Shown one piece after another: positions 7,489 through 14,386 of a DNA stretch of 14,386 bases; within the stretch, counting starts at the first letter, position 1, and each line of letters opens with the position of its first letter. The notes beneath the pieces are model-generated. The model searched no databases, had not been told where the DNA came from, and saw only the letters and a program-made list of their open reading frames with translations. This DNA is from Streptosporangiaceae bacterium. Its GTDB lineage: Bacteria > Actinomycetota > Actinomycetes > Streptosporangiales > Streptosporangiaceae. The stretch is taken from positions 1 through 14,386 of the forward strand of contig JASHQP010000435.1 of the NCBI GenBank assembly GCA_030039095.1. The letters are read 5' to 3'. A program made the translations under genes and the position numbers.

Positions 7489-8634
7489 ATGGCAGCCCAG
7501 ATCCCCGCCGAGGCATTGCAGCTGCGGTCCCTGGTCCGCGCCGACCAGGTGCTCGAGCTGTCCCTGGACACCCTCCCCGTACCGGAGCCGGGCCCGGGCG
7601 AGGTGCTGATCCGGATCGAGGCGGCCCCGGTCAATCCGTCCGACCTGGGTCTGCTGCTGGCCGGAGCGGACGTGACCACGGCGGCTGCGGCGGGCACGCC
7701 GGGCCGGCCCGTGGTCACCGCGCTGATCCCGGACGCGGCGATGCGAGGGCTGACCGCGCGGGTGGGCGAGTCAATGCCGGCCGGCAACGAAGGAGCGGGG
7801 ACCGTCGTGGCGGCGGGCGCCTCCGACGGCGCGCAGAGGCTGCTCGGCAAGAAGGTCGCCGCCGCCGGCGGCGCGATGTACGCGCAGTACCGCGCCGTCG
7901 ACACCGCCTTCTGCCTGGAACTGCCGCCCGACGCAACGGCCGCCGACGGTGCGTCGTCGTTCGTGAACCCGATGACCGCGCTCGGCATGACCGAGACGAT
8001 GCGGATGGAGGGCCACACCGCGCTGGTGCACACCGCCGCAGCCTCCAGCCTCGGCCAGATGCTCAACCGGCTCTGCCAGGAAGATCAGATTCCGCTGGTG
8101 AACATCGTGCGCAAGCCCGAGCAGGAGGAACTGCTGCGCGCCGCGGGCGCGGCCTTCGTCTGCGATTCCAGCAGGCCGGAGTTCATGGACGAGCTGACCG
8201 CCGCCCTCACGCAGACGGGCGCGACGCTGGCCTTCGACGCCATCGGCGGCGGCACGCTCGCCAGCCAGATCCTGTCCTGCATGGAGGTCGCGGCGAACGC
8301 CACGGCCACCACCTACAGCCGGTACGGCTCGGCGGTGCACAAGCAGGTCTACATCTACGGCTCGCTCGACAAGAGCCCGACCGAGCTGGCCCGTAACTAC
8401 GGTCTGGCCTGGGGGATCGGCGGCTGGCTGCTCACCCCGTTCCTGGGCAAGATCGGGCTGGACGGCATCGCCCGGCTGCGCGAGCGGGTGGCCGGCGGGC
8501 TGACGACGACGTTCGCCAGCACGTACGCTGCGGAGATCTCGTTGCGCGGGGCGCTGGCTCTGGACAGCCTCGCCACCTACGCGCAGCAGGCCACCGGGCA
8601 GAAGTACCTGATCCGGCCGGACCTGGACCACTAG
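7489..8634 (+). CDS. Medium-chain dehydrogenase/reductase (zinc-independent, quinone reductase-like)
   Basis: A 381-residue protein of the MDR superfamily. The N-terminal GroES-like domain has PVPEPGPGEVLIRIEAAPVNPSD (30-52) and MPAGNEGAGTVVAAG (96-110). The Rossmann part carries HTAAASSLGQMLNRLC (181-196), an AAxxxLG form of the NADP-binding motif, then FDAIGGG at about 245. The Cys and His residues that bind structural and catalytic zinc in alcohol dehydrogenases are absent, so it is likely an NADPH-dependent enone or quinone reductase. An insertion between residues 60 and 95 is typical of this subgroup. The ATG at 7489 is fixed by AAGGAG at 7475-7480, 8 bases upstream. The 191-base divergent gap (7298-7488) shows no convincing promoter match. 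Confidence 0.9.
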   Translation: MAAQIPAEALQLRSLVRADQVLELSLDTLPVPEPGPGEVLIRIEAAPVNPSDLGLLLAGADVTTAAAAGTPGRPVVTALIPDAAMRGLTARVGESMPAGNEGAGTVVAAGASDGAQRLLGKKVAAAGGAMYAQYRAVDTAFCLELPPDATAADGASSFVNPMTALGMTETMRMEGHTALVHTAAASSLGQMLNRLCQEDQIPLVNIVRKPEQEELLRAAGAAFVCDSSRPEFMDELTAALTQTGATLAFDAIGGGTLASQILSCMEVAANATATTYSRYGSAVHKQVYIYGSLDKSPTELARNYGLAWGIGGWLLTPFLGKIGLDGIARLRERVAGGLTTTFASTYAAEISLRGALALDSLATYAQQATGQKYLIRPDLDH

Positions 8635-8648
8635 GCGGGACGCACGAG

Positions 8649-8676
8649 CGCGCCGCCGGCGGAGGCCGGCGGCGCG
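8649..8676. terminator. Strong 12-bp hairpin, bidirectional terminator
   Basis: CGCGCCGCCGGC (8649-8660) and GCCGGCGGCGCG (8665-8676) pair perfectly around the tetraloop GGAG. It starts 15 bases after the dehydrogenase stop and ends right at the stop codon of the convergent monooxygenase gene. No T-run follows. Confidence 0.7.
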
Positions 8677-9000
8677 TCAGCGAGGCTGGATCTCGCCCAT
8701 CGGCCCGAAGCCGTCGTGCGGTGTATCGATGTAGATAATCTGCGGCTGCGTGGCTACCAGGCCGGGTGCGGTCTCGAAGAACCTCTTCACGTAAGACTGC
8801 TTCACGTGCGTGGCGCCCGCCTCGGCATCCGTGAAGCCCTCGATGCAGACGAACTCGTTGTCGTCGGTCAGGCTCCGGGCGAACTGGAAGAACAGGCAGC
8901 CGTCCTCCGAGTTGACGTCCTTGGCGTATGAATCGGCGAGTGCCAGCCACTCGCCCATCTTCTCGGGCCGGATCTGCATCTTGATGTTGATCAGGATCAT
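8677..9000 (-). CDS. ABM-domain putative quinol monooxygenase
   Basis: A 107-residue protein with one antibiotic-biosynthesis-monooxygenase (ABM, YgiN-like) ferredoxin-fold domain. Visible are the first strand MILINIKMQIRPEK (1-14), the strand SEDGCLFFQFARS (31-43), EFVCIEGFTDAEAGATHVKQ (49-68) with the conserved His65, and a Phe-rich helix VKRFFETAP (71-79). Such proteins oxidise quinols or polyketide-like aromatics without a bound cofactor, usually as dimers. The ATG at 9000 follows CGGGAG with about 8 bases spacing. Its stop abuts the hairpin shared with the quinone reductase-like gene; opposite-strand convergence suggests related chemistry but separate transcripts. Substrate unknown. Confidence 0.88.
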   Translation of the reverse strand: MILINIKMQIRPEKMGEWLALADSYAKDVNSEDGCLFFQFARSLTDDNEFVCIEGFTDAEAGATHVKQSYVKRFFETAPGLVATQPQIIYIDTPHDGFGPMGEIQPR

Positions 9001-9028
9001 GCATCGTCTCCCGCGGAGTGCCAGTTGC

Positions 9029-9062
9029 CACCATCGTGGTGCGAACGCCGGGGAACCGTCAA
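9029..9062 (-). promoter_or_regulatory. Possible promoter/operator region of ABM monooxygenase
   Basis: On the minus strand TTGACG (9062-9057) resembles a -35 element, and 15 bases further on comes the dyad CACCA-tcg-TGGTG (9029-9041), where the -10 would be expected. No good -10 hexamer is present, so the call is tentative. The rest of 9001-9169 shows only a lone TTGACA (9101-9106) without a -10. Confidence 0.22.
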
Positions 9063-9169
9063 CCGCAGGGGGTCGTGGAGCACTACCTGGCGGGTACCCA
9101 TTGACAAGCGGGACAGCGCGGCTGCTCCATGTCTGTGACGCGGTTCGGCTCTGCTCGTGGGGAGAGATC

Positions 9170-9615
9170 ATGGCTGACGCGAGCCTGGACCCGGCTGCCG
9201 CAGAGATCAGCCCTGCCCGGGCGGACCTGTCCTCACTGCGGATCTGCGCGGTGGGCGGCCAGACCATGCCGGCGGCGAAGATGGCCGAGTGGGAGCGCCG
9301 GGCCGGTGCCCCGCTGCTGGAACTGTGGGGGATGACCGAGCTGGGCGGGGCCGGCACCAGCAACTGCAGCTACCGTCCCATCCCGCGGTGGCCATGGTCG
9401 CCGTGGGCTCGGTGCCCGATGAGACACGTGGTGAGCTGGCACGCGCCTACGTGGTGCTCCGGCCCGGCGCCACGGCAGCCGAGGCCGACATCATCGACCA
9501 CTGCCGGCCGCACCTGGCCTCCTACAAGCTGCCGCGCTCGGTCCGGTTCGTGCCGGACCTGCCGAAGACGTCGACCGGCAAGGTGATGCGCCGGCAGCTG
9601 AAGACCCTCGGCTAG
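9170..9615 (+). pseudogene. Decayed acyl-CoA synthetase (AMP-binding) remnant with internal deletion and frame change
   Basis: Two pieces of an ANL-superfamily acyl-CoA ligase lie in different frames. The first (from about 9170 to 9370) reads LSSLRICAVGGQTMP and then LLELWGMTELGG, the A5-type adenylate-binding motif. The second (about 9380-9615, one frame over) reads from HPAVAMVAVGSVPDE to the end and includes the A10 region LPKTSTGKVMRRQLK with the catalytic lysine. The P-loop core (A3), the YxTGD motif (A7) and the hinge (A8) are all missing. Compared with full-length enzymes of about 500 residues, roughly the first 300 residues and about 100 around the hinge are gone, so ligase activity is not expected. 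Whether 9170, with GGGGAGAG just upstream, still starts translation is unclear. Its TAG overlaps the stop of the convergent ThiS-like gene. Confidence 0.8.
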
Positions 9616-9908
9616 CCGCCCGCCATCGCGCCGACGATCAGGTAGGGCTCGGCTCCGGTGGCGACCACGTCGGGCAGGGGAGTGTCGGGCGGCTGGTGGG
9701 ACAGATCCTGCTCGCAGGCGAAGAACCGGATGAATGCCCGGCGCTTGCCGCCGTCATGATGGCGGATCGTCCCGCGCAGCATCGGGTAGCGCTCCTCCAG
9801 CGCGTCCAGCACGGAGCAGTGGGTGACCTGGCCGGGTACGTCCAGCTCGACTTCGCCGTCGACCCGGGCCAGGGCCCGCAGGTGCGCGGGGAGCACGACC
9901 CGGATCAT
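9612..9908 (-). CDS. MoaD/ThiS-like beta-grasp protein with C-terminal Gly-Gly
   Basis: A 98-residue ubiquitin-like beta-grasp protein. It opens with the strand [20 protein letters not shown] (1-20), has a helix [17 protein letters not shown] (32-48), and ends [13 protein letters not shown], so the last two residues are the Gly-Gly that MoaD and ThiS use for adenylation and thiocarboxylate formation. It is about 15 residues longer than MoaD because of a loop at 50-80. Sulfur-carrier function or protein tagging is inferred from the tail; no ThiF/MoeB activating enzyme, MoaE or ThiG is in the window. Its ATG overlaps the upstream propeller gene's stop by 4 bases (ATGA), so the two are co-translated. 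The stop shares CTAG with the convergent pseudogene. Confidence 0.85.
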   Translation of the reverse strand: MIRVVLPAHLRALARVDGEVELDVPGQVTHCSVLDALEERYPMLRGTIRHHDGGKRRAFIRFFACEQDLSHQPPDTPLPDVVATGAEPYLIVGAMAGG

Positions 9909-11020
9909 GGCAGGGTCTGGGTCTCGACCGACAGCACGGCCGGGAGGTCCCGCACGATCGGGTCCCAGCTGTCACCGGCGTCGGCGGAGGCGTAGACCTG
10001 CCCGCCGGTGGTGCCGAAGTAGATCCCGCAGGAGTCCAGGCTGTCGACGGCCATTGCGTCACGCAGGACGTTGACGTAGCAGTGTTCCTGCGGCAGGCCG
10101 CTGGTGAGAGGCTCCCACTCGTCCCCGCCGGTACGGCTGCGGTAGACACGCAGCTTCCCGTCGGGCGGGAAGTGCTCGGCGTCGCTCTTGATCGGGACCA
10201 CGTAGACGGTGTCCGGCTCGTGTGCGTGCACGTCGATCGGGAACCCGAAGTCGGTCGGCAGGTTGCCGCTGATCTCGTGCCAGGACCCGCCCGCGTCGTC
10301 ACTGCGCATCACGTCCCAGTGCTTTTGCATGTAGAGCACGGACGGGCGGGAGGGATGCATCGCGATCCGGTGCACGCAGTGACCGACCTCCGCGTCCGGG
10401 TCCGGGATTCCCTCGGACTGCAGGCCATGGTTGATCGGCACCCAGCTCTCACCGGCGTCGTCGGACCGGAACGCCCCGGCCGCCGAGATAGCGGCGAACA
10501 TCCGTCCGGGAGTAGCGGGGTCCAGGATGATGGTGTGCAGGCACATCCCGCCCGCGCCCGGCTGCCACGACGGCCCGGAGTCATGCCCGCGCAGCGCCGC
10601 CAGCTCCTGCCAGCTCCGGCCGCCGTCGGCGGACTTGAACAGCCCGGCGTCCTCCACCCCGGCATAGACGGTGTCCGGGTCGTCCAGCGACGGCTCGAGA
10701 TGCCAGACCCGGGCGAACTCCCACGGGTGCGGGGTGCCGTCGTACCACTGGTGCGTGCCAGGAACCCCGTCGTAGGAGAACTTGTTGTCCATCGGCTCCC
10801 ATGATCGGCCGCCGTCGTCGGAACGCTGGATCAGCTGCCCCGACCAGCTGCTGGACTGCGAGGCATACACCCGATCCGGATCGGCGGGCGATCCCTTGAC
10901 GTGATAGATCTCCCACCCGGCGAAGTGCGGGCCGCTGACGTCCCACTTCTGGCGCCTGCCATCCGAGGTCAGCACGAACGCGCCCTTGCGCGTGCCGACC
11001 AGCAGCCGTACTCCACTCAT
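9905..11020 (-). CDS. Asp-box (BNR) beta-propeller, sialidase-like/VPS10-like fold, cytoplasmic
   Basis: A 371-residue repeat protein. Six Asp-box-like motifs (S-x-D-x-G-x-x-W) are seen starting at residues 67, 130, 186, 240, 295 (degenerate, SRTGGDEW) and 345, each followed by a new blade, so a six- or seven-bladed propeller is expected. No signal peptide or membrane segment is present, which argues against a secreted sialidase. Conserved-looking His/Trp-rich stretches ([13 protein letters not shown], 90-102; [10 protein letters not shown], 159-168; [11 protein letters not shown], 213-223) could line an active or metal site. The ATG at 11020 has GGAGGG 6 bases upstream. It overlaps the ThiS/MoaD-like gene by ATGA and precedes it in the operon. 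Catalytic sialidase residues (arginine triad) are not evident; function is unknown. Confidence 0.88.
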   Translation of the reverse strand: MSGVRLLVGTRKGAFVLTSDGRRQKWDVSGPHFAGWEIYHVKGSPADPDRVYASQSSSWSGQLIQRSDDGGRSWEPMDNKFSYDGVPGTHQWYDGTPHPWEFARVWHLEPSLDDPDTVYAGVEDAGLFKSADGGRSWQELAALRGHDSGPSWQPGAGGMCLHTIILDPATPGRMFAAISAAGAFRSDDAGESWVPINHGLQSEGIPDPDAEVGHCVHRIAMHPSRPSVLYMQKHWDVMRSDDAGGSWHEISGNLPTDFGFPIDVHAHEPDTVYVVPIKSDAEHFPPDGKLRVYRSRTGGDEWEPLTSGLPQEHCYVNVLRDAMAVDSLDSCGIYFGTTGGQVYASADAGDSWDPIVRDLPAVLSVETQTLP

Positions 11021-11148
11021 CGCTGTCCCTCCAGCCTGACCTGTGCCCTCGTCCTGACAGTGGCCTATCACGGCCCTCGGACGATGTGACGAAAGCTGGG
11101 CGCGAAACTCATCGCCGGGCCGCCCGGGATGCTGTCCGGCCAGGAACC

Positions 11149-11188
11149 GCCGATGATCTTGACAATGTAGATCGGCTTTATAGATAAT
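11149..11188 (+). promoter_or_regulatory. Near-consensus promoter with dyad over -35, driving the OsmC operon
   Basis: TTGACA (11159-11164) and GATAAT (11183-11188) are separated by 18 bases, a near-perfect sigma-70-type promoter in otherwise GC-rich DNA, 37 bases before the OsmC GTG. An inverted repeat GCCGAT (11149-11154)/ATCGGC (11171-11176) brackets the -35 box, and TAGAT occurs twice (11169-11173 is TAGATC; 11181-11185). These may be repressor sites. The rest of the 205-base gap (11021-11225) shows nothing else clear, including no convincing promoter for the leftward propeller gene. Confidence 0.62.
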
Positions 11189-11225
11189 TGGGCTCTTCCT
11201 GCTGTCCCGTGCCCGGAGGTCCGGA

Positions 11226-11726
11226 GTGTCCCTCACCACGCTCATCGCAGACACGCGCAAGGCCGTCGCCGATGACAGCTCGAACGCGCAGGCCGTGTTC
11301 TCCGCGCAGGGAACGCTGGTCGGCGTGACCGAGGTCGACATCCGTACCGGCGCGCACACCTTCACGGTGGACGAGCCTCCCGCACTCGGCGGCGCCGACG
11401 TGGCGGCGAACCCGGTCCAGTACGCCCTGGCTTCGCTGGGCTCATGCCAGGCGATCACCTACCGGTTCTGGGCCGAGCAGCTGGGCATCACCTTCGACTC
11501 GCTCACCGTGCGGGTCGAGGGCGACCTGGACATCCGCGGGTTCTTCGGGTTCGACGACTCGGTTCGGCCGGGTTTCTCGGCGATCCGCGTCGAGGTCGCC
11601 GTGAACGGGCCGGAGACCCCCGAGCGCTACCAGGAGCTTGCAACGGCGGTGGACGAGCACTGCCCGGTCCTTGACCTGTTCAAGAACCCGGTCCCGGTCA
11701 GCCGCACGCTCGCGCCGGCGGGCTGA
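11226..11726 (+). CDS. OsmC-family thiol peroxidase-like protein
   Basis: A 166-residue OsmC/Ohr-superfamily protein. Members reduce organic hydroperoxides with two cysteines. The first catalytic Cys is Cys74 in [20 protein letters not shown] (61-80) and the second is Cys146 in DEHCPVLD (143-150), with the usual spacing of about 70 residues. The wording of both motifs fits the OsmC/YhfA branch more than Ohr. GTG at 11226 is preceded by GGAGGT with about 6 bases spacing. It is the first gene of a rightward operon with a CMD/AhpD-like protein 11 bases downstream, hinting at a shared thiol-redox task. The electron donor is not in the window. Confidence 0.92.
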   Translation: MSLTTLIADTRKAVADDSSNAQAVFSAQGTLVGVTEVDIRTGAHTFTVDEPPALGGADVAANPVQYALASLGSCQAITYRFWAEQLGITFDSLTVRVEGDLDIRGFFGFDDSVRPGFSAIRVEVAVNGPETPERYQELATAVDEHCPVLDLFKNPVPVSRTLAPAG

Positions 11727-11737
11727 CGGCCGGCGCC

Positions 11738-12289
11738 GTGACCACGCAGACCGGCAGCGGCTGGATCGCCAGCATCGACCCCGAGAACGCCACCGGCGCG
11801 CTGGCCGAGGCCTACCGGTCCCAGGTGGAGAAGATCGGCCGGGTCACCGAGCTCACCCAGATCGGCAGCCTGTATCCCGACCTGGTCGCCGCGCGGCTGC
11901 GCCTGTACGCCGTGGTCGACGCGACGCCGTCCGACGTCCCCGATCACGTGCGGCGCGCCGTTGCCCTGCTGACTTCGGTGCTCAACGGCTGCCTGTTCTG
12001 CACGGTCGGTCACACCGAGAAGCTGACGGAGGCCGGTCACGGCGAGCTGGCCCAGGCGATCAAGGACGACCCCGGGGGCGTGGCCACCGGCGACGCCAGG
12101 ACCGACGCCGCGCTCGGCTATGCCCGCAAGCTCGTCACCGACCCCCGGCACATCACCGAGGCCGACGTGGCGGCGCTGCGCGAGGCCGGCTTCAGCGACC
12201 TCGGCATCCTCGACATCAACAACATCTCCGCGTACTACTGCTACATCAACCGGGTGGCCGCCGGCCTTGGCCTGCAGCGGGAAGCATGA
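11738..12289 (+). CDS. Carboxymuconolactone decarboxylase/AhpD-like protein (peroxidase-related)
   Basis: A 183-residue all-helical protein of the CMD/AhpD-like superfamily. The redox motif CLFC with the following His is present: Cys85, Cys88 and His92 in NGCLFCTVGH. In AhpD and most peroxidase-related members a Glu lies 12 residues before the first Cys as proton relay; here that position is Arg73 (HVRRAVALL), a notable change. A second half (ITEADVAALREAGFSDLGIL, 139-158) is the helical repeat common in this family. GTG at 11738 lies 11 bases after the OsmC stop; the ribosome binding site is weak, so coupling is likely. The stop overlaps the next gene by ATGA. Likely an alkylhydroperoxide or thiol-disulfide oxidoreductase. 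Confidence 0.88.
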   Translation: MTTQTGSGWIASIDPENATGALAEAYRSQVEKIGRVTELTQIGSLYPDLVAARLRLYAVVDATPSDVPDHVRRAVALLTSVLNGCLFCTVGHTEKLTEAGHGELAQAIKDDPGGVATGDARTDAALGYARKLVTDPRHITEADVAALREAGFSDLGILDINNISAYYCYINRVAAGLGLQREA

Positions 12290-13302
12290 GCTCCCACCCG
12301 CTGCGCTTCGCGGTGTCGCTGCAGAACGACCGGCCGGTCGCCGAGATCGTCGAGCACGCCCGGCTCGCCGAGGCCCTCGGCTACCCGGAGATCTGGACCA
12401 ACGAGAACGGCCACTACCGGGGCATCTTCACCGTGGCCTCGGCGATCGCGGCCCACACGAGCTCCGTCCAGATCGGCCTCGGCATCGTCAACCCCTTCCA
12501 CCGCCACCCGTCGGTGATCGCGATGGAGGCCGCAACGCTGGACGAGGCGTCCGGCGGCCGGCTCAAGCTGGGCATCGGCGCGGCCCAGTGGAACCTGCGT
12601 AACCTCGGCGAGGCCGACGAGCGCACGCGCCGCCCGTACACCTCCACGGTCGAGGCGATCCAGATCATCAGGGCGCTGCTGCGCGGTGAGCCGGTGCCGG
12701 CCAGCGAGCAGTTCACCGTGTCGACGCGGGCCCGCCTGGACTTCGAGCCGCTGCGCCGGGACCTGCCGGTCTACGCCGGAGCCGTCAACGAGCGCATGCT
12801 CCGGGCCGCAGGTGCCTACGCCGACAGCGTCGAGCTCGGCGCGATCATGTCCGCCGGGTACGTCCGCTGGGCCCTGGGCGTGATCGGCGACGGCGCGGCC
12901 GCCGCGGGCCGCGACCCGGGCGGCCAGGACATCGCCGCCCCCCTGATGACGTCCGTCGGCACCGACGCCACCGCGGCGCGCGAGGCGGTCAAGACCGAGC
13001 TCGCCTACTACCTGTACCGGGTCGAGAAGGTCGTCTACGCCCACTCGGGCGCCGACCCCGGCGACATCCAGAAGGTCAGGGACGTTACCACCGAGCGGGG
13101 CCCCGAGGCGGGCGCCGCGCTGATCACCGACGAGATCATCGACACCTTCGCCGTCGCCGGCGACACCGCGCTGGCCATCCGCCGGTTCCGCGAGTACGCG
13201 GAGGCCGGCATCCGGGGGCTGATCGTCCAGCACATCCCCGGGCCCGAGCGCCTCGAGGGCCTCACCCTGATCGCCAACGAGGTCGCCCCGCATGTCCTTT
13301 GA
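12286..13302 (+). CDS. LLM-class oxidoreductase (MER-like, probably F420-dependent)
   Basis: A 338-residue luciferase-like TIM-barrel protein. Family segments: LRFAVSLQNDRPVAEIVEHA (6-25), VQIGLGIVNPFHRHPSVIAM (61-80), the phosphate-binding GGRLKLGIGAAQWN (90-103), and PVYAGAVNERMLRAAGAYAD at about 160-180. The pattern resembles methylene-tetrahydromethanopterin reductase-like enzymes, which use F420. The ATG at 12286 overlaps the AhpD-like stop by 4 bases, and the 3' end overlaps the next LLM gene by 11 bases, so the three are co-translated. Two different LLM enzymes in tandem may act on successive or related substrates, or form a heteromer like bacterial luciferase; the last is only a suggestion. 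Confidence 0.92.
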   Translation: MSSHPLRFAVSLQNDRPVAEIVEHARLAEALGYPEIWTNENGHYRGIFTVASAIAAHTSSVQIGLGIVNPFHRHPSVIAMEAATLDEASGGRLKLGIGAAQWNLRNLGEADERTRRPYTSTVEAIQIIRALLRGEPVPASEQFTVSTRARLDFEPLRRDLPVYAGAVNERMLRAAGAYADSVELGAIMSAGYVRWALGVIGDGAAAAGRDPGGQDIAAPLMTSVGTDATAAREAVKTELAYYLYRVEKVVYAHSGADPGDIQKVRDVTTERGPEAGAALITDEIIDTFAVAGDTALAIRRFREYAEAGIRGLIVQHIPGPERLEGLTLIANEVAPHVL

Positions 13303-14359
13303 GGGCGGGCCGGAACGCGACGCCGCGGGGCAGGTCCAGCCGGCCCCGGCACCCGGGAGGCAGCGAATCTCGCGGTGGGGGATCTGGCTGCACGCGGTGC
13401 GGCCCGTCCCCGAGCTGGTGAGCCTGGCCGCCGCGGCGGAGCGGCTCGGCGCGGCGGCCCTGCTCCTCGCCGACGAGGGCATCGACCGTGACCTGTACGT
13501 GACGCTCACGGCCATCGCGGTGGCGACCAGGCGGATCGCGCTGTTCCCGGCGATCACGAACCCGCACAGCCGGCACCCGGTGGCCACGGCGGCCGCGCTC
13601 GGCTCGCTCGCCGAGGTCGCCCCCGGCCGGGTGGTCGCCGGCCTGGGCGCCGGCGGCACGCTGGTGTTCGGCCCCATGGGCATCACGCCGCGCCGCCCCT
13701 ACACGGCGCTGGCCGAGGCGGTCGACGTGATCGACGCGCTGCTGGCCGGCAAGACCGTGAACCACAGCGGCGAGTTCACCGCGTCGCAGGCCCGCCTCGA
13801 CTGGGCGCCGGGCCGGCTGCCGCTGGCCATCGCGGGCCGTGGTCCGCGGGTGGAGCGCCTGTCCGCGCGGCGCGGGGACTGGGTGATCATCTCCGGCAAG
13901 CCCGTCGAGGAGGTCGGCGGGTACTCCCGCGCGATCAGGCAGCAGGCGGCCAGGGCGGGCCGGACCGTGCGCATCGCCTGGAACCCGATGGTCGGATGGG
14001 AACCCGGCCACATCGACGCGATCCGGCCGCACTTCTCGTACATGACCGTGGACATGCCGGACCGCTGGCGGGAACGGCTGGGGATCAGCGACGGCGTCGT
14101 CGCAGGCCTGCGCGCCGCGCTGCACCGTGACGGCCCCGACGCGGCTGCCGGGCTGGTGCCCAGCGCGGTGATCGACGCGTTCGCCATCGTCGGGGACCGG
14201 ACGGACGTCACCGTCCGCCTGGCCGCCGCGATCGAGGCGGCCGCCCCGGACCTGCTGGTCTTCGGCGCCCACGAGTACACCGCGGAGCACGTCAGCGACG
14301 TGGCCGCGCTGGCCGCCGACGTCGGCCTGGCACCGGCCAGCGGGCCGGTGCCGCGATGA
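13292..14359 (+). CDS. LLM-class oxidoreductase with N-terminal extension
   Basis: A 355-residue luciferase-like protein. The barrel begins near residue 28 (RWGIWLHAV); the preceding residues are polar and Pro/Gln/Arg-rich and look disordered. Family motifs are LFPAITNPHSRHPVATAAAL (84-103), APGRVVAGLGAGGT (110-123) and PLAIAGRGPRVERLSARRGDW at about 175-195. A family C-terminal helix (VSDVAALAADVG) is present. The ATG at 13292 lies within the previous gene (11-base overlap) with GAGG about 10 bases upstream. Relative to its tandem partner it is clearly divergent in sequence, so they are old paralogues rather than a recent duplication. Cofactor is probably F420; substrate unknown. Confidence 0.9.
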   Translation: MSFEGGPERDAAGQVQPAPAPGRQRISRWGIWLHAVRPVPELVSLAAAAERLGAAALLLADEGIDRDLYVTLTAIAVATRRIALFPAITNPHSRHPVATAAALGSLAEVAPGRVVAGLGAGGTLVFGPMGITPRRPYTALAEAVDVIDALLAGKTVNHSGEFTASQARLDWAPGRLPLAIAGRGPRVERLSARRGDWVIISGKPVEEVGGYSRAIRQQAARAGRTVRIAWNPMVGWEPGHIDAIRPHFSYMTVDMPDRWRERLGISDGVVAGLRAALHRDGPDAAAGLVPSAVIDAFAIVGDRTDVTVRLAAAIEAAAPDLLVFGAHEYTAEHVSDVAALAADVGLAPASGPVPR

Positions 14360-14386
14360 CGGCCCCGGCGCCGACCCGCCCCGGAG
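14356..14386 (+). CDS. Start of a further operon gene (5' fragment only)
   Basis: ATG at 14356 overlaps the preceding TGA as ATGA, the same junction type used between several genes in this window. Ten codons follow (MTAPAPTRPG) before the edge, with no stop. Nothing can be said about function, and the weak ribosome binding site leaves the start unproven. Confidence 0.4.
   Translation, partial: MTAPAPTRPG

Noticed and set aside
9101..9106. Perfect TTGACA as a promoter for the synthetase remnant
   Set aside because: No -10-like hexamer is found 15-19 bases downstream, so it is probably chance.
9905..11020. Secreted sialidase
   Set aside because: There is no signal peptide and no evident arginine triad; Asp boxes alone show only the propeller fold.
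12286..14359. Recent tandem duplication of the two LLM genes
   Set aside because: The two proteins share only general family motifs and differ in length and N-terminus, so duplication, if any, is old.

Overview
The window is high-GC DNA with GTG and ATG starts, GGAGG-type ribosome binding sites and many 4-base ATGA gene overlaps. It encodes four luciferase-like (LLM) flavin or F420 oxidoreductases. Together this points to the chromosome of an actinomycete (Actinomycetota). I see no rRNA, tRNA, CRISPR array, insertion sequence or phage gene. The species cannot be named from the sequence.

Region 1 (1-3321): a 14-helix DHA2-type MFS exporter runs leftward off the window edge. It is divergent from a LysR regulator, which overlaps a short-chain dehydrogenase by ATGA. 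The 100-base divergent gap holds an extended -10 placed so that the LysR message would be leaderless, and a 10-base palindrome just upstream of it. The arrangement suggests a small stress or export module controlled by the LysR protein.

Region 2 (3397-6253): an alpha/beta hydrolase fused to a LuxR DNA-binding domain. It is followed by an integral membrane methyltransferase of the MddA (methanethiol S-methyltransferase) type, whose 3' end overlaps an LLM oxidoreductase. The pair is a candidate volatile-sulfur methylation/oxidation unit.

Region 3 (6275-9000): a leftward LLM oxidoreductase, a divergent medium-chain (quinone reductase-like) dehydrogenase, and a leftward small ABM-domain monooxygenase. 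Both convergent junctions carry GC-rich hairpins suited to two-way termination.

Region 4 (9170-11020): a decayed acyl-CoA synthetase (N-terminal part missing, internal deletion with frame change) ends tail to tail, sharing the bases CTAG, with a leftward two-gene operon. That operon encodes a cytoplasmic Asp-box beta-propeller and a ThiS/MoaD-like beta-grasp protein ending in Gly-Gly. This pair is the best candidate in the window for an undescribed system.

Region 5 (11149-14386): a near-consensus sigma-70-type promoter with a dyad around its -35 drives a tightly packed operon of OsmC-like protein, AhpD/CMD-like protein, LLM oxidoreductase, LLM oxidoreductase, and probably a further gene starting at 14356. 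The two thiol-redox proteins beside two flavin/F420 enzymes suggest a peroxide, thiol or xenobiotic detoxification operon. All functional assignments come from reading motifs; no database search was run.
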